From positions 620,001 to 684,000 of the forward strand of contig CP119310.1 in the NCBI GenBank assembly GCA_029203185.1: a stretch of 64,000 bases of DNA, in the 5' to 3' direction. The notes beneath the pieces are model-generated. The model was not told the origin of the DNA and did not search any database. It worked only from the letters and a program-made list of their open reading frames with translations. Shown here in pieces: positions 1 through 8,335 of the stretch. Source of the stretch: Candidatus Chryseobacterium colombiense (GTDB taxonomy: Bacteria > Bacteroidota > Bacteroidia > Flavobacteriales > Weeksellaceae). The stretch's first letter is position 1. Each line of letters starts with the position of its first letter. The translations under genes and the position numbers were made by a program.

Positions 1-141
1 TTTTTCGGTTTAATTCTATAAAATATCTTAATAGATTCTCAGCTTTTAAAGAGTTAAAATAACCTTAATTAAAAAATATTGACATGAAGGGATCGGAGAT
101 TTACAAATAGATTGATGACAACGAATATAAATACAAATTGA

Positions 142-2082
142 ATGAATAATTACGGTTTTTTATCTAGAGCATTAAAACTATTTTTTCTACTACTCATCTC
201 TTCAATAGTGCAAGCACAATATTGTGTGTCGGGTTGTAATTCCAATACTTTTGTAAACAGCTCTGATCCAAATACAATAGAATATGATAACCTGATTTCT
301 GTTTTTCATGCTTCTTTGGCAAAAGAAAAGGACGGTTCTTTTAAGGTTTGGGGACAAGCCAGTAATAGCAACGGAACTTCAGATTTATTAAGCCCAACAT
401 TATTAGCTTCAGCTAATGGATTTAACTATACAGGAACACCGATAAGAGTGGCAGCCGGAAGTACTAGTAACACAGGACACCAGTTCGCCTTATTAACAAC
501 AGACGGGCTGTATGTTTGGGGGACATCAAATACCTTGATAAGCTCAACAATTAAAAGTACAACGGCTTTTGGCAAAATCACCATAAATGGTAAGGCAGAC
601 GGTTTACCGGCAGGGGTAAATCCTTCAGACGTAAAAATGATGTTTGGATCTTATCGTACTTTGGCTATTGTTACTTGTAATGGGGATGCATGGGTATTGT
701 CATTTAACGGATCAAAAAACGGTGATGGAACGGCAGAAAGTACTGCAAATAATATTATTTGGCATCGTGTAAAAACCTCACAGACGGGAAATCCAAATCT
801 TAACAATGTTGTTGCAATGAGAGGTACGCCTAATGCTCTTTTTGCTTTAACGTCAGACGGAAAACTTTTTACCTGGGGTAGCGGTACCTATATTAACAGC
901 GGAGCAGCTGCAGCAAGAAATTATGCAACAGAAGTTTCTGTACCTACAGGGGCTACGCCAAAAATGATCGGGATGACACAGGGTGGCGGAGGAACTCCAT
1001 TCTTACAGACTTATTACCTTTTGGCTGCCGATGGTAAGCTCTATGCTATGGGTGATAACAGTAATAGACAGTTGGGTGATGGAAGTACCAATACAAGTAC
1101 TGTCTGGAGTGAAGTAACGGCTGTTTCAGGAAGCAATACACTAGGTGGAAATATTGTTTGGATTTCTCCTAATGAACATTCCAACTTTGCCAATTCTGCT
1201 ACTATTAATATATTAACCAATAATAATAAACAATGGGCTTGGGGGGCTAATAGTGGAAATATGATTGGGCAATCTACATCAACTGCTTTTTATGATCCCA
1301 TCTACATGCCGGGTAACAGCACTGCTGCTGATGGACTCAGTCTTACCGATGAAGTAATTGCCGTAGAAACCGGAGGCCATACTACCATTAACGTTAAAAA
1401 ATGTTCCCAGAACTTCGGATACGTAGGGCACAGAACCAATGGAAGTATGGGAGATGGAACTGCTACTAACAGCAATCCGACATCTTTTACGTATTCAACA
1501 GCGATATTGATTGTTTGTGGAACAGATTTGGGACCTAAATCAAAAGATTTAAAGATTTGCTCGGGAAGTACAGCAAATTTAAATGACGCAAACTTAGAAA
1601 TAAATTCTTCTGAAGTGGAATGGCATGCAACAAATGATGTGAATAGCCCGGTAATAAGTAATGTTACAGCAATGGGACCCGGTACTTATTATGCTTTCTT
1701 TACTTCGGCTTCGGGAAAATGTAGATTAGTGGGTTCTATAGTCACAATTTCGTACTATTCTCCAACAGATCCTGCAAATCCGTGTGCCTGTTATAATCCT
1801 GGGACAATTTCTGGTACAGCACCAGATACTAAATTGGGAATCACCCTGCTGAAACGTGCGGGTACCAATTCTCCGGATAATTGGCCTATGGTGAGAAAAT
1901 CTGGACATGTAGTATTAGAGTCCAATACCAAGGGATTTGTAATCACAAGAATGTCTTCCACGGAAATTTCATCGATACCTGCTCCTCAGGAAGGAATGAT
2001 GGTTTATGACAAAACCGCCAAATGTTTAAAAATATATTCAGACGGTGTATGGTCTTGTTTTTCTAACCCGGCTTGTCCATAA
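142..2082 (+). CDS. Secreted RCC1-repeat protein with conserved GMMVYD tail
   Basis: The 646-aa product begins with a hydrophobic signal peptide (about residues 10-26, ending VQAQ). It continues with regulator-of-chromosome-condensation (RCC1) beta-propeller style repeats: recurring units of the type LTSDGKLFTWGSG, LLAADGKLYAMGDN and LTTDGLYVWG between about residues 50 and 450. An Ig-like stretch follows, then a C-terminal tail with NWPMVRKSG and EGMMVYD ending in W-C-x5-CP. The same RCC1 block plus tail forms the C-terminal ~560 residues of the 2508-aa protein at 40636, so the two are paralogues. There is no classical T9SS sorting domain. The partner gene 84 bp downstream has a paralogue behind the giant gene too. 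RCC1 propellers usually mediate protein binding; a surface or extracellular role is inferred. Confidence 0.85.
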   Translation: MNNYGFLSRALKLFFLLLISSIVQAQYCVSGCNSNTFVNSSDPNTIEYDNLISVFHASLAKEKDGSFKVWGQASNSNGTSDLLSPTLLASANGFNYTGTPIRVAAGSTSNTGHQFALLTTDGLYVWGTSNTLISSTIKSTTAFGKITINGKADGLPAGVNPSDVKMMFGSYRTLAIVTCNGDAWVLSFNGSKNGDGTAESTANNIIWHRVKTSQTGNPNLNNVVAMRGTPNALFALTSDGKLFTWGSGTYINSGAAAARNYATEVSVPTGATPKMIGMTQGGGGTPFLQTYYLLAADGKLYAMGDNSNRQLGDGSTNTSTVWSEVTAVSGSNTLGGNIVWISPNEHSNFANSATINILTNNNKQWAWGANSGNMIGQSTSTAFYDPIYMPGNSTAADGLSLTDEVIAVETGGHTTINVKKCSQNFGYVGHRTNGSMGDGTATNSNPTSFTYSTAILIVCGTDLGPKSKDLKICSGSTANLNDANLEINSSEVEWHATNDVNSPVISNVTAMGPGTYYAFFTSASGKCRLVGSIVTISYYSPTDPANPCACYNPGTISGTAPDTKLGITLLKRAGTNSPDNWPMVRKSGHVVLESNTKGFVITRMSSTEISSIPAPQEGMMVYDKTAKCLKIYSDGVWSCFSNPACP

Positions 2083-2166
2083 TAAATATAATTAATAAAT
2101 CAACCTCTGTCATCTTATACTAGAAAATAGGATGACGGGGATGATATTGACTTAAAAATATAAAAT

Positions 2167-2730
2167 ATGAAGAAGATATTTTCTCTTGTAGCTATTGCTT
2201 TATCTGCATGTGCATTTTCACAGGTTATTTTCGGGGATGCAACAGGTACAGCATCCAATAAGCAGTCTGTTCTTGTAGATTTTGCTGCCGGACAGAATAA
2301 AGGAATTATTGTACCCTATGTAAGAACTGTTCCTTTGGGAGCTGGTTTAGCAGAAGGTACTATTATATTGGATGCATCAGATCAGACAAACGCTAAAGTT
2401 AAATTTTATAACGGAGTAATAAGTGCAGGATCGCCTGAAGGATGGGTGGATTTGAGTAACGGGCATGGTGCGAATATAAACGGAGTAATGACTGCACAGC
2501 CAGTGCTTGTAGAAGATGCTGGAGCAAAGGTAATCATAGGCGGTAATAGCTCTGCAGCCGATGGAGTTTTGGTCTTGGAGTCAAATACGAAAGCGATGAT
2601 ACTTCCTATGATACAGGATACTAATGACATTTTAAGTCCTGCACCGGGGATGATGGTGTATATAAATAAAACAGGTTCTAAAAGGCTGGCTGTATATAAT
2701 GGGGAAGGGTGGACGTATTGGAAACCTTAA
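2167..2730 (+). CDS. Small secreted protein, 187-aa family, partner of RCC1 protein
   Basis: A 187-aa protein with a clear signal peptide (MKKIFSLVAIALSACAFSQ). I do not recognise a named domain. Its paralogue lies at 48355: both share an N-terminal block around RGLVLPY / KGIIVPY, a middle block beginning AKxVIG, and a C-terminal block with TKAMILP, SPxPGMMVY and LAVYNG followed by W-x-W/F-W-KP. The tail resembles the last ~70 residues of the 646-aa and 2508-aa proteins. Each copy sits directly downstream of an RCC1-bearing gene, so the pair probably acts together on the cell surface, for example as a ligand and anchor or as subunits of one fibre. That role is inference only. Confidence 0.8.
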   Translation: MKKIFSLVAIALSACAFSQVIFGDATGTASNKQSVLVDFAAGQNKGIIVPYVRTVPLGAGLAEGTIILDASDQTNAKVKFYNGVISAGSPEGWVDLSNGHGANINGVMTAQPVLVEDAGAKVIIGGNSSAADGVLVLESNTKAMILPMIQDTNDILSPAPGMMVYINKTGSKRLAVYNGEGWTYWKP

Positions 2731-2854
2731 TATGATTCTAAAAAACAAATGAAAAATGGGTTATGGTTATGGGAAGGATAAGTGAATTGTTTTTTCTCAT
2801 AACCATTCTTGTTGTATTGGTAAAGGTGATGTATATACACTAAAAAAACTAAAA

Positions 2855-3094
2855 TTGATAAAGATTAAACGAAAGTTTCACTATTTAATAGGGAGAACTA
2901 AAGCCGATATCATTTCAGATTTTGGAGAGAATTATGTCGAATCCGAGAATATATTCTATTATACAATCAATAGAACCTGGTTTACGAAAGGAATAACATT
3001 ATCCGTAAGATTTGACCAAGATGATAAAGTAAAAGCTGTGTCTACAATGAAAAACAACTATACATTAATATGGCATAGTGTTTTTGACAGATAA
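2855..3094 (+). CDS. Small hypothetical protein (79 aa)
   Basis: An open frame of 79 codons begins at TTG; no in-frame ATG lies upstream near the start, and the next Met is near the C-terminus. The product alternates short helix-like and strand-like segments (LIGRTKADIISDFGE, then an aromatic strand region, then LSVRFDQDDKV). This is the pattern of small SmpA/BLIP-like alpha-beta proteins, but I cannot assign a family. There is no signal peptide, so it could be a fragment of a longer exported protein that lost its leader. The codon use looks coding. The DNA after its stop resembles the 3' end of the 84-aa gene at 50116. Confidence 0.5.
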   Translation: MIKIKRKFHYLIGRTKADIISDFGENYVESENIFYYTINRTWFTKGITLSVRFDQDDKVKAVSTMKNNYTLIWHSVFDR

Positions 3095-3195
3095 ATTTAT
3101 TTCACAATTCAAAATTGGTTTTGGTAATTAGTAAGTTCAAAAGTAGCCTTTTGAGGCAAGATGCTTTATAAGTATTTTCATGTTTTGGTTTGTGT

Positions 3196-3220
3196 AACCT
3201 CTCTTTGGAGAGGTTTTTGT
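3196..3220 (+). terminator. Intrinsic terminator
   Basis: AACCTCTC pairs with GAGAGGTT across a 4-nt loop and is followed by TTTG and a T-rich run. It ends the transcript of the 79-aa gene. A similar hairpin with the same flanking sequence follows the gene at 50116. Confidence 0.7.
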
Positions 3221-3285
3221 TTTTTAATTGATTTCATAGCAACTGCCGTTGGAAACAGTTTTTTATATTAGCTTAATAAATACAA

Positions 3286-3305
3286 AACTTCCCCGAAGGG
3301 AAGTT
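3286..3305. other. Hairpin AACTTCCC-CGAA-GGGAAGTT
   Basis: A perfect 8-bp stem with a 4-nt CGAA loop in the gap before the AlkB-like gene. It has no T-run on the plus strand, so it is either a terminator read leftwards or a small RNA or protein binding structure. The rest of 3095-3380 shows no gene with a start codon. Confidence 0.4.
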
Positions 3306-3380
3306 AAAAAACACAAATGATGAAAAAAAATCCCATACTAATGAGATATTGCTAAGATAAAATAAAATAATTAATTTTTG

Positions 3381-3989
3381 ATGTCCCAATTGAGTTTATT
3401 TGATGCAGAAGAATTTTATGAATTTCCAAAAGACCTTTTGGAATACAGAGAGAATTTTCTCACCAGAGAAGAAGCTGATTTGCTTAAAAATACATTATTG
3501 CATACTGTTCCCTGGCAACAGCGTACCCAAAAGATGTATGATAAAACAGTTCTGACTCCACGATTAACAGCTTGGTATGGTGATTTGCAATACAATGAAT
3601 CTGAAGGAAATAAACAGCCAGGAAATCCATGGACGCCTGAATTGCTTTCCTTAAAAGAAAGGATTGAAAAAGAATTTGGGTATCAGTTTAATGGAGTTTT
3701 GCTAAACCTCTATAGAGATCATAATGATTCAGTAGCATGGCACAGAGACAAAGAAAGCCGTTACGGAAAACGGCCTGTCATTGCATCAATCAGCCTTGGC
3801 CAAACCAGAAACTTTGATTTCAGGAAAAAAGATCATCACCAGAGTAAATACAGCCTTCCTCTTCCGCATGGTTCGCTGCTCATTATGAAAGGAGATTTAC
3901 AGGAACATTGGGAGCATAGAATTGCTAAATCAACTATTCCGATGAAGGAGAGAATCAATTTGACATTCAGGTTAATTAATGAATTATAG
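3381..3989 (+). CDS. AlkB-like 2-oxoglutarate/Fe(II) dioxygenase, nucleic-acid demethylase
   Basis: The 202-aa product has the full AlkB signature: iron ligands in H121-R-D123 and H179 (motif HWEHRI), the substrate-loop region NLYRDHNDSVAWH, and the 2-oxoglutarate-binding R191-x5-R197 (RINLTFR). The order and length fit the AlkB2/ALKBH2-ALKBH3 type that oxidatively removes alkyl groups from N1-methyladenine and N3-methylcytosine in DNA or RNA, releasing formaldehyde. I chose the ATG at 3381 over the TTG one codon upstream. It stands alone, with a different gene direction downstream, and no ada-like regulator is nearby. The protein has no signal peptide and should act in the cytoplasm. The family call is secure; the exact lesion spectrum is not visible from sequence. 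Confidence 0.93.
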   Translation: MSQLSLFDAEEFYEFPKDLLEYRENFLTREEADLLKNTLLHTVPWQQRTQKMYDKTVLTPRLTAWYGDLQYNESEGNKQPGNPWTPELLSLKERIEKEFGYQFNGVLLNLYRDHNDSVAWHRDKESRYGKRPVIASISLGQTRNFDFRKKDHHQSKYSLPLPHGSLLIMKGDLQEHWEHRIAKSTIPMKERINLTFRLINEL

Positions 3990-4112
3990 GGATAATTCCA
4001 TTTCTGAGTGTTTTTATAAAAAGAGATCAATGGTCTCCTTACATGGCCATTTAATATATTATCCTATATTATAAACCGTAGTTAATTGTTTAGGCTTTTA
4101 GACTTTGAATTA

Positions 4113-4658
4113 CTACTTTAATTCGTTTATTAGAACTATCAGCTTTTCAGCATGTAGTTTTGCACTAGTTTTGATGTCCTGTTCTGTATAACCAGCTGTC
4201 AAAGATGTTCCGTGAAAATAGATCGGATCAACATAATTCATCTGGGCAAATAAAGCTGTTTGTTCAAGGTTCTTGCAAAATTCGTAAACCCGGAAATGCT
4301 GAATCCCCAGAACATTATAGCTGCTCTCCGATGATCCTATAGTGAAACTTGGAATAAAATTTTTGTTTTTCAGTTTGTCACCATTGGAGCCATAAGCAAA
4401 TTGATATTCAAATACCATGTCAAACCAATGTTTCAGAATTCTAGGCATATTATACCAGTAAAATGGATATTGAAATATGATGGTCTGATGTCGCAATAAT
4501 GCCTCTTGTTCTGCTTTTACATTAATTTTATAATCAGGATACAAGTCGTAGATGTTTCTTATTTCAATGTCTGAACTTCTCATTTGTAATTCTTCAATAA
4601 CTGTTTTGTTGGCAATGGACTTTTCAAAAGTCGGATGTGCCAGAATGATTAATGCCAT
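4113..4658 (-). CDS. Flavodoxin-fold NAD(P)H-dependent oxidoreductase (KefF/MdaB type)
   Basis: A 181-aa flavodoxin_2 family protein. It opens with the beta-strand and phosphate loop LIILAHPTFEKSIANK, followed by IIFQYPFYWYNMPRILKHWFD, the typical FMN-binding and dimer segment of NQO1/KefF/MdaB quinone reductases. Such enzymes use FMN and NAD(P)H for two-electron reduction of quinones or other electrophiles in the cytoplasm. It is divergently transcribed from an HxlR-family regulator with only 85 bp between the start codons. That arrangement is the usual one for thiol-based or quinone-sensing control of a reductase, and an inverted repeat overlaps its start. The physiological substrate is not identifiable. 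Confidence 0.9.
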   Translation of the reverse strand: MALIILAHPTFEKSIANKTVIEELQMRSSDIEIRNIYDLYPDYKINVKAEQEALLRHQTIIFQYPFYWYNMPRILKHWFDMVFEYQFAYGSNGDKLKNKNFIPSFTIGSSESSYNVLGIQHFRVYEFCKNLEQTALFAQMNYVDPIYFHGTSLTAGYTEQDIKTSAKLHAEKLIVLINELK

Positions 4659-4676
4659 ACTATATTTATTTTAGTA
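4658..4676. promoter_or_regulatory. Candidate HxlR operator, TACTA-N9-TAGTA
   Basis: A perfect 5-bp inverted repeat TACTA...TAGTA with a 9-bp spacer overlaps the start codon of the reductase gene and lies in the intergenic region shared with the regulator at 4744. DUF24/HxlR-family regulators such as YodB are known to bind TACT...AGTA-type boxes. Binding here is inference. Confidence 0.5.
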
Positions 4677-4743
4677 GCAAAAATATTTTTAGTATATTAC
4701 ATTGACAATAACTATCCAAACAGATAGGTTTAAAAAAAGAAAA

Positions 4744-5115
4744 ATGAAAACAGAATGTATAGGTGACCATGTGAAACTTAAAGGGAAGGCTTATCCTTGT
4801 ACAGTCAGTCTTACAATGGACTTGGTGGGCGGAAAATGGAAAGCGGTTATTCTTTACCATCTGAAAGATGAGCCCAAAAGATATAGTGAACTTCGTAAGG
4901 AAATGCCATCTGTTACTGAAATGACTTTAAGCTTGCAGTTAAAACAATTAGAGAAAGACGGTTTTGTGTCAAGGAAGGTTTATGGGAAAAAGCCCCCAAT
5001 AAAAGTCGTTTATAGTCTTACTGATTTTGGAAAAAGTTTCGTCCCGATTTTAGAAGCAATAACAGAATGGGGGAATAAAGTGGTTCATGAAAAAGGAGAA
5101 TTTGTTATTGGATAG
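4744..5115 (+). CDS. HxlR-family transcriptional regulator
   Basis: A 123-aa winged-helix protein of the HxlR/DUF24 family: PCTVSLTMDLVGGKWKAVIL is the signature first helix, followed by the recognition helix region TEMTLSLQLKQLEKDGFV and the wing. I chose ATG 4744 because family members begin a few residues before the conserved Cys. The TTG-initiated extension to 4702 would add 14 non-family residues and overlap the intergenic control region. Two cysteines are visible, Cys5 and Cys19. Cys5 sits where DUF24 thiol sensors such as YodB keep their reactive Cys. It probably represses the divergent oxidoreductase until an electrophile or oxidant modifies it; that regulatory logic is inferred from layout and family. 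Confidence 0.9.
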   Translation: MKTECIGDHVKLKGKAYPCTVSLTMDLVGGKWKAVILYHLKDEPKRYSELRKEMPSVTEMTLSLQLKQLEKDGFVSRKVYGKKPPIKVVYSLTDFGKSFVPILEAITEWGNKVVHEKGEFVIG

Positions 5116-5227
5116 TGGCCTGGTAGAATGTCAATTTTGGAATGGTTCTAAATCGAAAAGAAACGGGCATTTCCAAATATTTTTATGCGTTGTAGTTGGG
5201 TTTCATTATTTAAAATTATTAATTTCC

Positions 5228-5235
5228 TATTTTTG
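5228..5235 (+). promoter_or_regulatory. TAnnTTTG promoter box immediately before the XRE gene
   Basis: TATTTTTG matches the Bacteroidota -7 consensus and ends 6 nt before ATG 5242. The transcript would have almost no leader. It also argues against translation from the upstream in-frame ATG at 5185. Confidence 0.5.
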
Positions 5236-5241
5236 TGTACT

Positions 5242-5793
5242 ATGACTTCAAAATTAGCACATTACAGGCGTAATAAAGGATTAAGCCAGCAACAGCTCGC
5301 AGATGTTTCCGGCGTGAGTGCAAGAACAATACAGCGCATCGAAAGCGGAAAGGTTGAAGCACATCCTGCAACGTTAAAGATGCTTGCGGACTCACTCGAA
5401 ATAGAAACTGAAGAACTGATGGTCAATGATCAGTTACCAAAATCTCCGGAGATCAGGAATGAAGATAAAATAAAACCGTTTTTCCATATATTAGCTCTGA
5501 TCGGGCTTTTTCTTCCTGTTTTTAACATCATTCTTCCAGGTCTTCTTTGGTTTTTTAAAAAAGATGAAGCCCAGGATTACGACCTTGAAGGGAAGTCAGC
5601 CGTTAATTTTCAGATCACCATGTCGCTTCTCCTTATACCGTCTGTTGTATTAATGGTCTTTGTATTTTCCGTTGGATTTCCATTGGTAATGATCATCTAT
5701 TTCTATGCTTTTGTCATGTGTGTTATCAATATTTTCAGAAGCGTCAACAAAAGAGACTGCTTTTATCCTTTAACCTATCGATTTTTGAAATAA
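5242..5793 (+). CDS. XRE-type HTH regulator fused to DUF4870-like membrane domain
   Basis: With the ATG at 5242 the product has 183 aa. Residues ~5-60 are a Cro/C1 helix-turn-helix (LAHYRRNKGLSQQQLADVSG, then VSARTIQRIESGK). Residues ~85-175 carry three to four hydrophobic segments of the DUF4870 type (ILALIGLFLPVFNIILPGLLWFF and following). An earlier in-frame ATG at 5185 exists, but a promoter-like TATTTTTG lies between the two, and the HTH begins right at the later Met. Proteins of this design are membrane-tethered DNA-binding proteins common in flavobacteria; their targets are generally unknown. The gene stands alone between the HxlR regulator and a serine hydrolase. Confidence 0.85.
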   Translation: MTSKLAHYRRNKGLSQQQLADVSGVSARTIQRIESGKVEAHPATLKMLADSLEIETEELMVNDQLPKSPEIRNEDKIKPFFHILALIGLFLPVFNIILPGLLWFFKKDEAQDYDLEGKSAVNFQITMSLLLIPSVVLMVFVFSVGFPLVMIIYFYAFVMCVINIFRSVNKRDCFYPLTYRFLK

Positions 5794-5873
5794 ATCCCTT
5801 AAAAGCCTTTTCCAGAGCCAAATGGCGTAAACTTGTCGTGAAAGAGTCCGGGTAAATTATAGCAATTTGCAGC

Positions 5874-5881
5874 TAAATTTG
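5874..5881 (+). promoter_or_regulatory. TAnnTTTG promoter box for the serine hydrolase
   Basis: TAAATTTG, a full match to the Bacteroidota -7 consensus, lies 17 nt before the ATG at 5899, which predicts a very short untranslated leader. Confidence 0.5.
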
Positions 5882-5898
5882 TCACAAATATTTCTCTC

Positions 5899-7062
5899 AT
5901 GAAAAAACTCTTCACCCTTTTATTCTTAGTCTGGATATTTCCCTTAATAGCTCAAAAAAATATCAAGATCAGACATCTTAACGGAAAAACAATCGATTCT
6001 CAAATTCTTCAGCAGCGGTTAGCACGTTTGGTCGATAGCGCTAAGATTGCGGGTCTGCAGATAGCTATTGTCAATCATAATAAAGTCATCTATTCATCTA
6101 GTTTCGGATATAAAGATATTGAAAACAAAAAAAAGCTGAATGACAGTACAGTAATGTATGCAGCCTCGCTCACTAAGCCGGTGAGTGCCTACATTTTTAT
6201 GCGTCTGGTAGAGAAAGGAATATTCAGTCTCGACCAGCCTGTTTACAAATACCTGAAAAAATCAATAGGAGAGTATGCGAAATGGAAAGATCTGGCAGAA
6301 GATTCTGAATCTTTCAATCTGATCACACCCCGAATGCTCTTAAGTCATAGTTCCGGGTTGCCGGTTCTTCGGCAATTGTATGGTAACAAAGTCAACCTTA
6401 TTGCAAAGCCGGGTGAAAAGTTCTATTACTCCAATGAAGGGATTAATCTTTTGGGATTTATAATAGAGGAATATACGGGAAAAAAGCTTGAAGATATTGC
6501 ACAGGAAGAAGTTTTCGAACCACTGCAGATGAAACATACAGACATGATCTGGCAAAGTAAATTTGAAGATAATTTCTCCAATGCGTATTTTAAAGATGGA
6601 AAGAAATACGGTTCAGAAAGAAGAGAAAGCAGCAGGGCAGCAGGTTCAATGTCTACCACAGCGAATGATTATGCGAATTTTATGATCAATCTGATGAAAA
6701 AGAAAGGTCTATCCGGTGAAACTTATCTTGAGATATTAAAACCGCAGATCATGGTAAAAAGTAAAAGAGGATTCGGTCCTTTGAAAGACAGTATTACGAA
6801 TGAAAATGATGTTATTAATCTAGCTTGGGGATTAGGAGTAGGGCTGTTCAGTTCGCCTTTTGGCAAGGCTTTCTTCCACACAGGGCACGGTGAAGCCAAT
6901 CAGAATTATGCTGTGGCATTTCCTGAAATTGGAACAGCCGTTGTTATTCTAAGCAACAGTGAGAACTTTGAAAAGAATAATGCACAGATCTTAAAGCTTT
7001 GTATAGGAGATACTTATTCACCATTAAGATGGCTTGGTCACCTGGATAAAACTCCGGAATAG
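5899..7062 (+). CDS. Exported class C beta-lactamase-related serine hydrolase
   Basis: A 387-aa protein with a signal peptide (MKKLFTLLFLVWIFPLIAQ) and the three catalytic motifs of the beta-lactamase/transpeptidase superfamily (PF00144): S90-L-T-K93, Y177-S-N179, and HTG at ~327-329. The fold is shared by AmpC-type beta-lactamases, D-Ala-D-Ala carboxypeptidases (DD-peptidase R61 type) and esterases. The HTG in place of KTG is common in the esterase or peptidase members. It is likely to act in the periplasm or outer membrane on cell-wall peptides or ester substrates. It is monocistronic, with its own TAnnTTTG box. Antibiotic hydrolysis cannot be inferred from motifs alone. Confidence 0.88.
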   Translation: MKKLFTLLFLVWIFPLIAQKNIKIRHLNGKTIDSQILQQRLARLVDSAKIAGLQIAIVNHNKVIYSSSFGYKDIENKKKLNDSTVMYAASLTKPVSAYIFMRLVEKGIFSLDQPVYKYLKKSIGEYAKWKDLAEDSESFNLITPRMLLSHSSGLPVLRQLYGNKVNLIAKPGEKFYYSNEGINLLGFIIEEYTGKKLEDIAQEEVFEPLQMKHTDMIWQSKFEDNFSNAYFKDGKKYGSERRESSRAAGSMSTTANDYANFMINLMKKKGLSGETYLEILKPQIMVKSKRGFGPLKDSITNENDVINLAWGLGVGLFSSPFGKAFFHTGHGEANQNYAVAFPEIGTAVVILSNSENFEKNNAQILKLCIGDTYSPLRWLGHLDKTPE

Positions 7063-7167
7063 AAATGATCAACCTCAGATTATAAAAGAAGATTAATACT
7101 TATTATTGTCCAAACTGAAATATGAACTTAAAAACAATATCAACCTGTATTAAAAACAGTTAGATGA

Positions 7168-8073
7168 TTATTCAATTCCGTATTTCTTTTTTACGTCATT
7201 TTTCGTTTTTTCATCTGCTGATTTGAATCCAAAGCCACTCTGGCTTCCAAAGATCTGATAACCATACTTTAACCCATAAAACCTGTCAATAAGCATTTTT
7301 AACGGTGCAGCTTCTAATTCTTTATTAGTGACGGCTTTTTTTACAATGGGTAAATATCTGTCCATCATTTCAACATTGGAATGTTGAATAACTGCCCACA
7401 TAACGCTTTCAAATTTTTTACCGACCAAGCTTCTTCCGATATATGTATTGTACTTATTATAAAGTGAATCGATAATTGCCTGGTTTTTTTTATCCAGAAC
7501 TTGTTGGTCCTGCGATAATTTTTTTTCTGCACCTGAATCTCGATATTTTTGATCATTGATATTGATCTTGTATATTTCTTGAACTAAAGAAGATTCAAGG
7601 TTGTTGGCTTTTGAGTATTCCTGAAGATCCGGTTCTTTTTCAATGTTGATGGTTGCTTTGCACTTAGCGAGTTGCTGGTTATAATCATCCCGAACCATGT
7701 CATACTTCGGATTGTTTTTAATGGTGTTTTCAAAAGCTTTAATATATTCACAACTACCTTTTTCGTGGATAAATTTATCAAATGCAATATTGATATTTTG
7801 TTTCGTTTCTTTCAAAGTCAGTAATGCATTCAGTATGTTGAAGTAATCTGCCAGATTGAAATTTTCGGGTTTGGATTTTACGGATTCTTTGGTTTCTTTC
7901 AGGATCATCATGGCGTAATTATAATCCTTTTCAGAAATATTTTCCGTTTTTTTAGGAGTATAATGTAGTATTTGCTTTTCAAAATCAAGTGCTGTAAACT
8001 TATTGGAAGCCTCTTGGGAATAAATAGTGTTAAAACCCAATACAACTGCTGTAAACGTTATTAATTTTCTCAT
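7168..8073 (-). CDS. Secreted hypothetical protein (301 aa)
   Basis: I chose the ATG at 8073, giving a signal peptide MRKLITFTAVVLGFNTIYSQ; the longer frame would add 24 residues with no leader character. The mature protein is mostly charged, alpha-helical and rich in Lys, Asn and Glu, with a few Cys (two in the middle region, GSCEYIKAF and LAKCK) and a GSQSGFGF motif near the C-terminus. I do not recognise a domain family. It is convergent with the serine hydrolase, and there is no obvious operon partner. A periplasmic or surface location is inferred from the leader. Confidence 0.7.
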   Translation of the reverse strand: MRKLITFTAVVLGFNTIYSQEASNKFTALDFEKQILHYTPKKTENISEKDYNYAMMILKETKESVKSKPENFNLADYFNILNALLTLKETKQNINIAFDKFIHEKGSCEYIKAFENTIKNNPKYDMVRDDYNQQLAKCKATINIEKEPDLQEYSKANNLESSLVQEIYKININDQKYRDSGAEKKLSQDQQVLDKKNQAIIDSLYNKYNTYIGRSLVGKKFESVMWAVIQHSNVEMMDRYLPIVKKAVTNKELEAAPLKMLIDRFYGLKYGYQIFGSQSGFGFKSADEKTKNDVKKKYGIE

Positions 8074-8270
8074 AAGTAATCTGTTTGTAGTTTCTGAATT
8101 TTTGATGAGAATACAATGATTAAGCGATGGTTGCGGGCTTTGCACTTTTTCTTTGTATTGTTCTAAATGTATTACTCTTTCTTCTGAAATTCAATATTAT
8201 GCATTTCCATAACTATGAATTTACTTCTCAAAAATAGATTTTATATTCGAATATTCTAGCATTAATCACT

Positions 8271-8314
8271 TTCGTTTTCTTACAATTTTTGCTATAAGCA
8301 TGTCTTTACATTTG
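8271..8314 (+). promoter_or_regulatory. Shared 19-base promoter motif plus TAnnTTTG box (copy 1)
   Basis: TTCGTTTTCTTACAATTTT begins at 8271 and a perfect TACATTTG follows 36 bp later at 8307-8314. The same motif lies upstream of the NmrA gene (10177) and the AraC gene (12039), in each case 65-66 nt before the start codon. It probably marks a common activator site or a dedicated sigma-factor box. It also supports ATG 8336 rather than ATG 8300 for the downstream gene. Confidence 0.6.
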
Positions 8315-8335
8315 TATCAGAAAAGAAAAAATACC

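Noticed and set aside
8300..8335. Upstream ATG 8300 as the start of the DUF2652 gene
   Set aside because: A perfect TACATTTG promoter box lies inside this stretch, and ATG 8336 keeps the same motif-to-start distance as the two co-regulated genes.
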